Origin: Mytilus trossulus
Lineage: Eukaryota > Mollusca > Bivalvia > Mytilida > Mytilidae
DNA length: 64,000 nt
NCBI RefSeq assembly: GCF_036588685.1
Contig: NC_086378.1
Coordinates: 42,757,578 to 42,821,577 of the forward strand
Direction of reading: 5' to 3'
In this document: in pieces, positions 37,701-49,700 of the stretch
Layout of the letters: each line of letters opens with the position of its first letter
How positions within the stretch are numbered: the stretch's first letter is position 1
Translations under genes and position numbers: made by a program
The notes under the pieces: model-generated
The model's input: only the letters and a program-made list of their open reading frames with translations
Told to the model about the DNA's origin: nothing
Databases searched by the model: none

Positions 37701-40700
37701 ATAAGTTTTGTTAAAGCCTTGACAGACAGGGATACACTTACATCATCAACCTGTACTATAAGTTTTGTTAAAGCCTTGACAGACAGGGATACACTTACAT
37801 CATCAATCTGTACTATAAGTTTTGATAAAGCCTTGACAGACACGGACAGACAGGGATACACTTACATCATCCACCTGTACTATAAGTTTTGTTAAAGCCT
37901 TAACAGACACATCTTTACTCTGTAATCTGTTGTCTATCTCCTTCTTCAACTCATTAATACTCTTTTCCAGGACACCAACCTTATGCCAAGCCTAAAATAG
38001 TTACAAATGACATTTAGAATAATCATTTAATTGTCAACTTATAAAATATTCTTTTCCAGTACAGCTACCAATACCAAGCCTACAAAAATACAAATAACTT
38101 TGGGAATAAAATAAAAGTAGTCATTTTTCATTACTCTAGGTTTGATTTAGAATTTCAAGAGTAAATTATTAATTTAACAATTAAGTTTATTCATTGCAAA
38201 TTTTTCCTTTGAAAATACTCTATTAGTACATGTACTAGATTTAGGTCGAGAGACACATTTTCATGATTTATATCTTCTAAATTAAACAATTTAACACAGA
38301 ATTATCATCTTATTATAACTGTTAAAGAAGGTTGTCTACATATAAACAACAAGTGAAACTGCGAGCTACTGCTCACTGATGATACCCCCGCCGCAAGTGG
38401 ATAATATAAATAGTGTAAAAATATGCAAGTGTTTTGTAAACAGGAAGTTGTCGAGTGATGAATCTGAAAACGCATCACACAGTATAGCTGACTTATATAA
38501 ATCCTGAAACCAAATTTCAGAAATCCTTGTATTGTAGTTCCTGAGAAAAGTGTGACAAAAATTTTCAACTTGGCTATCATGTGTAAAATCATACAAGTGT
38601 TCGGTAAACAGGAAGTTGTCAAGTGATCAATCTGAAAACGCATCACACGGTATAGCTTACTTAGATAAACCCTGAAACCAAATTTCAGAAATCCTTGTAT
38701 TGTAGTTCCTGGGAAAAATGCGACGAAAAAATAAATAGTGTAAAAATATGCAAGTGTTTTGTAAACAGGAAGTTGTCGAGTGATGAATCTGAAAACGCAT
38801 CACACGGTATAGCTGACTTATATAAATCCGGAAACCAAATTTCAGAAATCCTTGTATTGTAGTTCCTGAGAAAAGTGTGACAAAAATTTTCAACTTGGCT
38901 GTCATGTGTAAAATCATACAAGTGTTCGGTAAACAGGAAGTTGTCAAGTGATAAATCTGAAATCACATCACATAGTATAGTTGACTTAGATAAACCATGA
39001 AACCCAATTTCAGAAATCCTTGTATTGTAGTTCCTGAGAAAAATGCGACGAAAAATATTCATGGGACAGACTGACTGACGGACGGACGGAAGGACTGACG
39101 GACGGACAGACAGAGGTAAAACAGTATACCCCCCCCCCCTTTTTTAAAGCGGTTAAAGCGGGGGTATAATTAAGGATTTTGTGAACCAATACTAGAGGAT
39201 CTCAAGAGCCTGTGTCTCTCACCTGTATGTACTGATGCTTTGGAAATCAAGTAAAGTAAGGTTAAAATCATAATTAATAGTACAGTACATTCCGGTTATT
39301 TGCATAGCCTATTTGTCAGACGAAATTATGCAATAAAGCGGAGTATGCTTATATCCGAAATGCCAAATTACGGAGTCAAATAACATCGATAGTACAGATC
39401 AGCAAAGAAGAAAGATGAAAGATGAACGTCCATAGTCCACTTACAACATATTGAATGCTTATTTATTCTAATAAAAGTTATTTGTCTAGTGTCATACATT
39501 TTATTTCATTGTGTATTCTTTCAATAAAGTTTATAAACACATTTTGTTTTAGTTTATTTATGTACCGACTTTTCCTTTACCTGAGATACAAAAATAAAAT
39601 TGTTCTAAAAATAGATTTGTTTCTATGACCCGGATGTACAAATTACATTGTTACACTTTGTTTAAAATAAACTGTTTAACAATACTACACAGTTTATAAT
39701 CATTGTAAACAATAATTGTGCAATGAACTGCCTTTGATATTCAGTATTTACCGATTACACAGTGATGTGACTGTTACATTAACATCGTTAGTTTCGTATA
39801 TGCAAAGGTGATGGGGCCCTGCACGGGTTATTTGCTGGACACGAGTATTGAAAGTGAGAAAATATAATAATCAGAAGTTAATTTTCTTTTAAAAAATTAT
39901 TAAAAAGGAAAGATTGATGTATAAAATTCGTCAACCATATATAAATGCCCTGTAATATTTAACTTAAATGTAGATTACCCAAGCTGAATTACGAGATTAC
40001 ACATTGAATAATGATCGATAATTAGCAGGCGTTAATGTTTTAAACTTCACCCAAAATGTGGGGCCCAAAATGTAATCTATGAACAATGTTTGAAATTCAA
40101 TCAACAATTAACACCTTTTGAGATAGATCATAGAATGATTGTGTTTTACAACAATCAGCTGATTGACATTTTTATGACCTCGAGGCTTAAAATAGAATAT
40201 GGGAAACTTTACCTGTGTACACATCGAGGCCTTCTCTATAATCATATAAACACGAAAGATACTGTTTTAAAACTTTATTTGAATAACACACAAGTAAATG
40301 TGAAATAATAATGAAAATTATGATGCATTCAAGAAAAAATATACTTACCAAATTGCCGTTTCCGGTCAATAATCTCGTCAGTTTTAACTGAGCATATCTA
40401 GCTGGCGATTATTTTCTATGCAATAAACCGAAATGCCACTTGGAAGGCTATGCATATAACCGGACACTTTAACATTAGGTGAATGGGAAATGGTTTTGTG
40501 CAGGAGAAAAGTATGCAATTAACCGAATTATGCTATTAAGCGGTATGCAATTAAGTGGAATCGACTGTATTAGATATAAGATATAATTAGATACTATAAT
40601 ATATCTAAGATAATAAATAAACAGCTGCGCCATGAACGCATGATACCCCTTCCTCTAGTGTGTGAATTTTTATGCAATAATCAAAAATAGTGCCTAACAT

Positions 40701-43700
40701 ATGGCACAACATGTGAAAAAAACCTTTTTATACAAAACACTCAATAACTATAAAATAATATTTTTAATCATCACCAAAAAGTATGCAGATCTTTAGAAAA
40801 ATATAACTAAGAAGTGTTTAAAGTTTTAAGCAATAATCATAAACTGTTTTAGAGATACAGCGAGACATGTGAAAACCTCCCATTTTTTATACAAAAAAAT
40901 CAATATCTCTAAAATAAAATTTTGAATCAAAACCAAAAAGTATACAGATCTTTAGATTAATATAACTAAAAAGTGTGTAAAGTTTTAAGCAATAATCATA
41001 AATCGTTTTAGAGATACCATGTGACATGTGAAGATCCCTCTCCTTTTTCTTACAAAATTCTCAATAACTCAAAAATAAAATTTTGAATCATTACCAAAAA
41101 AATATACAGATATTAAATTTAATATAATACCGGACTACAGGAGTTTGTCAAGTTTTAAGCAATAATCATAATTTGTCAGATTTGCTCTTAATGCTTCAGA
41201 GATATAAACCAAAAACTGCATTTTACCCATATGTTTTATTTTTAGCCATGTCAGCCATATTGGTTGTAAAGCAGGGTCATCGGATACATTTTTTTAAACT
41301 ACATACTCTAGTGATGATTGTGGCCAAGTTTTGTTAAATTTGGCCTAGTAGTTTTAGAGAAGATTTTTGAAAGTTTAACAGACTATGATGACGACAACAA
41401 CGGGCAGGTGAGCTAAAAAAGTAGAGTAAATACTGGCAAAGCTTTATAGCATAGACCTGCTTCAGGATAAAATATGGAAATGACTGTTTTATAGAAAAAC
41501 TCTCAAAATCAGACAAATGCAAGGTCTCATTGTCAAAGGAATGTCAGTCTAAAATACAAACTTTGTGGGTGTTTGTGTCATTGGGGTGCTGCCTCTATTT
41601 TTTTCTAGTATCATTGAAAATCTTAGTAAACTTTTCCTAAGTGTTGGGGTCTCATATAAAATGACAAAAAATTCTACAAACCTTTTGTGCTTCAGTACCA
41701 GTAACAGCTATAATTCTTCTGATTCCCTTGGATATAGCCTCTTCTGACACAATGACTAGTTTACCTATATGTCCAGCTCTTCGTAAATGCCTATAAAGAA
41801 TGTATTTTTGTAAGTAATATCAACAGATCCATACAGTTGTTTCTATTCATTTATTTACAAACTTATCTCCCTTAGAAGCTGGTTGAATATTTTTTAATTA
41901 GACTGGAAACAATTTATTTCAAATTTAGTAATTTTCTTTTCAGTGTTACACCTCAATCTATTGGCCTGTTTAATGGCTGACCTATGCATGCCTAAGTGAT
42001 AAAAATACTAACGTTCCTCCACAGAATTCTACACTTGTGAGAGAAGCCCCTGGTCCCATTGGATCTTTAACTAAGTCTTCAACTGATATACCTATAGATA
42101 GAACTCTGACTGGATCTGGATACACCTTAAAAATTAAATTTCCTTATTAGTATACCATGCATTTCATGTGAATTAAAAACGGTTTAAATTTATTTTCATC
42201 TACCAATTATATTAAAGGGGCACTAGCTACGAGATATAGAAAGAAAAAAAACCACATATTTTTTTTTGTTCATTCATTAATGAGAGTGATAATAGTGAAA
42301 TACAAATTCACTTTTGGCAGCTCAATTGGTAAAGTTTTTGCCAAAATAAGAATTTATTCACTTGCAAGTGAATAATTTGACATTGTTAAATCCATTTTCA
42401 TTTGAACTTCAATTGAACCTCTTAACTAGAGATTGGTAAAGTATGAACTATGCCTGTTCTTCTTTTATAAAGCAAACTGTTTAACTTCAATGAAATACAT
42501 GTAAAAATAACAATTTATGAAACCTGAACTTACCTCATCAAAGACAGCTCTCAATCCCTGTATAGATTTGGCATCAGATAATGGAGTCTCTCTAGCAAAT
42601 ACTGCCTCATTTTTTGAAGCCACATTGTTAACAATATCTTCAACAGCTTTAACATCTTTTACAGACATAGCACCCTGAAAAATGTAACCGGTCAATTTTA
42701 AATGAGTGATTTGTACATAAAATAACAGCATTTTTGTTAAAAAAGTATACTAGTCTGGCTTCAATATTATTTAAAATTCTCGTAAATTCTGTAAATTTCA
42801 TCTAATTTTAACAAGGTTTTCAACAAAAGAAAGCGCCATATTTACACTTTCATCCAGGTATTCAACAAGTAAAGATAATTAGTATTTGCAATGTTTTGAG
42901 CGAGAAACATAAAAGAGGTATTCTGATCCTGGTAAACAGGATTCATCGGTGAAAGGGTTGAGGTCTTTCCAAAAGAAGGTAATTGAAAATTGAGTCAATT
43001 ATTTTTACATCTTGGCAAATATTGTCAGGTTCCAAAGTAAGAATGAATCCTTCCTGTTGTCCTCTAGATGTATTTAAGTTATTTATGTCATTTGGGTTGC
43101 TGTCTTCATATTTACTAGGGTAATTGGAATAGTTCTTTGAATCCTAAAAAAAATCTCCTTTCCTGCTAATGTAGTTATAGTTTCAACCTAATGTACTCAC
43201 TTTTGCAGTAAAATCAAATCTGAGTCTGTCAGGAGCTACTAAGGATCCTCTTTGGTCAGCCTCCTTTAAAACTTCCCGAAGACCATAGTTTAACATGTGG
43301 GTACCTGTGTGATTCTTCATCACAGAACTTCTTCTAGTCTTTAATATATCAATTCAGAATTTAAATTCTCAATATCTACACACCCTTCATCATTAACATT
43401 ATTACAAATCTGTATCAGGATTATCCAAAACAAAGTTTATATTTGATAAATGAAAACAATCACATAGATTTTGAACACAAAAAAACGAAGTTCTCACTAC
43501 ATATATTATCTAAATCATAAACTTTTAAGGAATCATTATAATCTGACATACAATTTATAGTTTTCTAAGGAGCTTTAACTCAATTTTTCATTGCATATAA
43601 ATCTTACATTGTCTATAGTTAATTGTACAACATCTCCCACTCGTAATGTGCCTTCTATGTGTCCTACATGTAATACATAACCTCCTCGTACTTGTACGTT

Positions 43701-46700
43701 CTTCACTTTAAATTCTATTTCCTGCAATTAGAAATATATCTCAAATCTACTCTTTAGACAAATTGGATCTAAGTGTAGCTTTTAAATCAAATTCAGAAAG
43801 GATATGGGGAATGTGTCAAAGAGACAACAACTCTAGAAATGAGTAAAGTCTACTCATTCCAACACAGGTATACTCATAGGTATATGTTAAAGGGTGAAGG
43901 AATGATAGCACTTACCTCTTCTAATAGCAAAGATTTAAAGGGATTTTTTTGGATGGGAAATTACTATTGCAGTGTAAAAATAAAAATAAATCATATTTAC
44001 ACAGATATTTGTTTATCTGTAATGATAAAAGCCTACAATTGTTAGCATGCCCCCCCCCCCACCCCCCATGCCTGAATTTATTTTATGTTCCTTGAAAGTT
44101 CACAGAATTATGTGTGTTTTTTTGGTTTGTATTAGTGATATTCATTTGCAATCAATTACCTGCTGGTCAACAAAGTTTTATGTTGTTTACATTTTTAATA
44201 ATACAATAGTTATTTTTTTTTTCTTCCATTCAGCAAAAAATATGCACAGTGAATATTTAAACTGCCCATTTTGTCACATCACGGAACTAGAGGCTCTAAA
44301 GAGCCTGTGTCGCTCACCTTGGTCTATGTGCATATTAAACAATGGACACAGATAAATTCATGACAAAATTGTGTTTTGGTGATCGTGATTTGTTTGTAAA
44401 TCTTACTTTACTGAACATTCTTGTTGCTACAATTATCTCTATCTATAATGAACTTGGCCCAGTAATTACAGTGGAAAATATTTTCTAAAAATTTACAAAA
44501 ATTTATGAAAATTGTTAAAAAATGACTCTAAAGGGCAATTACTCCTTAAGGGGTAAACTGACAGTTTTGGCCACAATGACTTATTTGTAGATCTTACTGT
44601 GTTGAACATTATTGCTGTTTACAGTTAATCTATATCTGTAATAATATTCAAGATAATAACCAAAAACAGCAAAATTTCCTTATAATTACCAATTCAGGGG
44701 CAGTAACCCAACAACTGGTTGTCTGTTTTATCTGAAAATATCAGGGCAGATAGATCTTGACCTGATAAACAATTGAACACCTGTCAGATTTGCTCTAAAT
44801 GTTTTGGTTTTAGAGATATAAGGCAATATCTACATTTCGCACCTATGTACTATTTTTAGCCATGGTAGCCATCTTGGTTGGTTGGCAGAGTCATGCCACA
44901 CATTTTTAAACTAGTTACCTCAATGATGATTGTGGCCAAGTTTGGTTAAATTTGGCCCAGTAGTTTCAGGAGAAGATTTTTTAAAACTATACTAAAATTT
45001 TAGACAAATGATTCAAAATTGACTATAAAGGACAATAACTCCTTAATGAGTCAACTGACAATTTTGGTAGATCTTACTTTGCTGAACATTATTGCTGTTT
45101 ACAGTTTATCTCTTTCTATAATAGTATTCAAGATAATAACCAAAAACTGCAAAATTTCCTTAAAATAACATATATGGGGGCAGCAACCCAACAACAGGTT
45201 TTCCGATTTGTCTGAAAATTTCAGGGCAGATAGATCTTGACCTAATAGACAATTTGCTTTAAATGCTTTGGTTTCAGAGTTATATTAAAGCCAAAATCTA
45301 CATTTTACCCCTATGTTCTTTTTTTAGCCATGGCAGCCATCTTTGTTGGTTGGCATGGTAACGCCTCACATTTTTTAAACTAGATACCCAAATGATGATT
45401 GTGGCCAACTTTGGTTAAATTTTGCCCAGTAGTTTCAGAGGAGAAGATTTTTGTTAAAGTTTACAGACGACAGACACCAAGTGATGAGAAAAGCTCACTT
45501 GACTTTTCAGGTCAGGTGAGCTAAAAAGCAATGAGAAAAAAACCTGCATCTTTAACAACAAACCAATTATTTTACCTCATCATTTTCCTTTACAATAAAT
45601 CCTTCATCATAAATCTGTCCTCCTTGTTCAGCATAAAAACAGGTCTTATCTAACAGTATACCACATTCCTGAGGAGTTGTTACTTCTTCTACAAACTGTT
45701 TATCATACCTAAGGGCTATAATCTTTCCTGTGGTAGGTTCAAAATCTGGAATATATCAGCTAAGTGTGAACAATTTTGTCTTTCTTTTTCATTTTTCATT
45801 CACAGATTTTTTTAATTTATCATACATGTTTTTAACTTGATCATTGAAATGATGGCAACTTAATTATATCAATAATATTTACCTTCATGACAACCTTTCT
45901 ACTACATTTCTATGTATAAAATAAAAAATGCTCTTCTATGTGTTAGCTGATCATTTATCAACATAAATTTCAGCAGTAGCTAAAATACATATTTAGAAAA
46001 ATCTTTCCTTGAGATAAGATTTTGTGTGAGTATAAGTAACTTACTATAGTTTCCCTCATCATCGGCAGTATAACTATGTTTAGGTGAATCGTCTGTTGGT
46101 GGAACTCCTCTGTTCTGTAAGTCACTGATAGCATGTACATCCAACATGATCCTATCATCTATAGTTGATCCCGTTCCTTGAGACAATATCTGAGAAATAA
46201 ATTATTAATAACAAATACCTCTAAAATATTCATGTCCTCATAACTCAGAGGCGGATTTAGGGGGGGGGGGCTTTTTAGGAAAAAATTTGATTGCTTATAT
46301 AGGGAATCACTGAAGCATGACTGGAGCGGGCCCCCTCTTAGGTCAGTCAGTGAGCCCCCTCTTAGGTCAGTCAGTGGGCCCCCACTTATGAAAAATCCTG
46401 GATCCGCCACTGGTCCTCCAGTGTATGAATCCACAAAATAGAAACTTTAAAAAATATACAGTACAGATACATGTATCAATGAAGTTCATTTTTATTTAAT
46501 CTTATCAGATACTATTTTTGAAACAAAATAGTTAGTATAGCTTAGATTCAACTTTATCTTGTTGTAGTTTCCATCAACATCTTTGACAAGTTGGCTCTGA
46601 TGGAAATCAAGTTAATCTCAAGTCAAATCACCTAATTCAAGCTGTTTGAAAATATAACTGTATAAAGTGTTATCATTCAACCATGAAAAAGATCAGAAAA

Positions 46701-49700
46701 CAAACCTGTATGTCATCCACATTTATATATGAGAGAGTTTCTTCATATGTTAATATTATCATGATTATGTGGCATATAACTTTACTTTGATGTTATTCCA
46801 CATTATATGATAGAGTTTCTTCATATGTTGATTGTATCATGATTATGCTGCATATAACTTAACTTTGATGTTATTTTACATAAAAAATATTTGAAAAAAG
46901 CAGTCAAAGTTATACAAATTAGTGCTGTTTCTTTTTCACTTGCATCTGAATCTTTTGTGTAACCACATGTTTTTTTACAATATAAATACCTTAAATCTAA
47001 GATTACAAACCCATGATCATGTAAACAAAAGTGCAATCATGAAATAGAAAAACCTTGTTAGGTAAATACTAAGTGATACCTGAGACTGAATCTTTGATTC
47101 TTCATAACTTTTCATATCTACAGTAAGACCTTTCTCTTCCGCCATCAACTCTGTGAGATCCACAGGGAATCCGTAAGTATCATACAACCTCCATGCTATA
47201 TCACCTGTAATGAATAGGTATATGTATCCGTAGTAAAATTTAAGTACAGAATGATAACATGATAACATGAATTTCTTGGCAAGTGACCGTACTGAAGCAA
47301 GCTTAAAATGGGAAGATTAATTATCTATTTAAAAAAAAAAAGATTTTGATAATAACCTAGATTCTACAACACACATCCTGAAAACTAAATCAACATTTAC
47401 CACTGACTGGTCCTCTAGTTTTTATCATTCATCTAAATACTTCATCTAAATACTTCATCTTAATACTTCATATGTATTCATTTTCTTATATAGATAAGCC
47501 AATTCATACATATACAGATGGTTATTTATGTTGCAGCTTGCTGTCTCATCTACATATACTCTATATCTCCTTTATTAATATTCCCCATGACAAGGCACTG
47601 ATATAAATTTCATTCAATCATCCGTATCAGAAAACATCTCTGACCAAAGTTTACAAGATGTAAAGTCTTTTAATGCTTGAATGCTGTTAATTTAATTGGC
47701 TGTTTCAAACAGCTTCGGTGCAGGAGTTTCTCGATGCATTGAAGACCCATTGGTGGCCTATGGCTGTTGTCTGCTCTATGGTTGGGTTGTAGTCTCTTTG
47801 ACACATTCCAAATTTTTATTCTCAATTTTAGTAAATTAATTTTGTATAAAACTCTAATATAGCTACCTGGTAATGTTTTAGTATCTCCCAATTTTCCAAT
47901 AGTTCTTTCTAGTAGCCGTCTGCCTCTGGTTAATGTCTTCAAAAACTGTTCTTCTTCTTCATTTATTATTTCTTTGATCTGAAAATTCCATTGGAAAAAA
48001 AGTGTCATCATACAACTTTAGTAGAATTTCAATGATTCAACACCTAAGGAACTACAAAATACATTTTAATATTTCATAAATAGAGATATCAATATTCAGC
48101 AAATCTTTTCAAAATGCATATCTATTAAATTCAGTCAGAGCTTTGAGCTACTTTAGTGCACAACCTTTACAAAAAAAAAACCAGATGCTCCGCAGAGGCA
48201 GCTTTAAACGACCGCAGAATTGGAACCCTGAACAGTTGGGGTAAGTATGAACACAACATTCAAGCTTGATACAGCTCTGAATTTGGATTGTGATTACAGC
48301 TAATCCATTAATGCTAGCAAGACAAATCTTTGTTTGGCTTGCTTGCTTTGCTTGTATCAATGTTTGCTCAAGCATGACAATTAAGATAGGCGGGGCTTCA
48401 GCATGTATACATCATACTTAAATTTTATTGGACGTTATGTTTGAAGTTAAGGACACTAAATTTTAAAACATCACAGGATGACAAATATAAAGCACAATCG
48501 TAGAAATGGAAGCCATAAAATTTTATTTGTTTTTTTCTCGAAGATATGCATTTTCATCATCCAACTGAAAAGACTGTCGTCAAGTACTTTTAGAAAAATA
48601 AAATAGCTATTCGAACACACCTACTCTGATTTAGTGATTCATTACATAGGTATTTCATTTGACCCATATGTGTCATCTTTTAGTACTGTGATTTATTTAT
48701 GTTATAAAGTCAACCTGTATCAGATGATAGAATCTGAAGCGAGATAATGTATCAAATGTTCTTCCTTTGTACGTTTTTTAGACAAATTATTCATCTCAAA
48801 CACACCCTAACATAAGACGGTTCGCTCGATTGTCTCTTTTTGATACAATTGTTACCAATTTTTTTCTTTTTTTTTCTTAAGTCACGTAATGGAAGGACAG
48901 ACACAGAAATAGGTAAACTTATAGATTGATAGGTTCTCTGTCTGTATTAATTTTTAAAAAATGGAGGTATTTTCTTCATCCAACTTGATAGATAACCATG
49001 TCGTCGACTTGATATCTACACTGTTCTGCTTAACTATGTAATAAATAAATTGAAAACTTATGCAAACGGTTGTTTTTTTTACAATAAAACACTTCGTATT
49101 TGAGAAGAAAATTGTTCTTTTATTTGTTTCTATTCACTTTTTAAAAAATTTCTTACTAAAGTAAACATAACAGAAAGCACTTATCGCCTTCTCTATAAAC
49201 AAAGAATACTAGTAATCAGTTTGAAGGTTTACAAGCAAAATTAAACAAAATCGTGCAATATTCAATAACAATAGACATAATAAATGAAAGGGATACATTA
49301 AGTCATCCCCCCTACTTAAGTTATCCCTTTTATTAGAAAATCAAGTGCACCTTCTTATGTTAGTGTGTGTTTGAGATTAATATTTTGTGTTGAAAACGTT
49401 CAAAGAAAGAACATTTGACACATCTTCTCGCTTCAGATTCTATCATTTTTATATAGCATAGCTACAGGTTGACTTTATAACATAAAAAAATAACAGTACT
49501 AAAAGATGACATATATGGGTCAAATGAAATACCTATGTAATGAATCACTAAATCAGAGTAGGTGTGTTCGAATAGCTATTTTATTTTACTAAAAGTACTT
49601 GACGACAATCTTTCAGTTGGATGATGAAAATGCATATCTTCGAGAAAAAACAAATACAATTTTTTGGCTTCCATTTCTAATATTGCGCTTTATATTTGTC

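Noticed and set aside
37115-37895. Long repetitive open frames of about 250 codons on both strands
   Set aside because: They arise because the minisatellite units (57 and 48 bp) are divisible by three. The minus-strand frame is offset by one from AARS1 exon 18, so it is not an extension of it.
37038-37909. CRISPR-like regular repeats
   Set aside because: No unique spacers; the unit is exon and splice-site sequence, and the genome is eukaryotic.
38305-39062. Overlapping frames of 76-125 codons, also at 50024-51028
   Set aside because: They are read-throughs of the pearl-like element cores in different frames.
42949-42967. Second piggyBac-like end (ATCGGTGAAAGGGTT)
   Set aside because: Only about 16 bases match, without a partner end or TTAA pair.
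46159-46434. 91-codon frame with GGPVADPGF
   Set aside because: Covers a MITE and an out-of-frame part of AARS1 exon 11.
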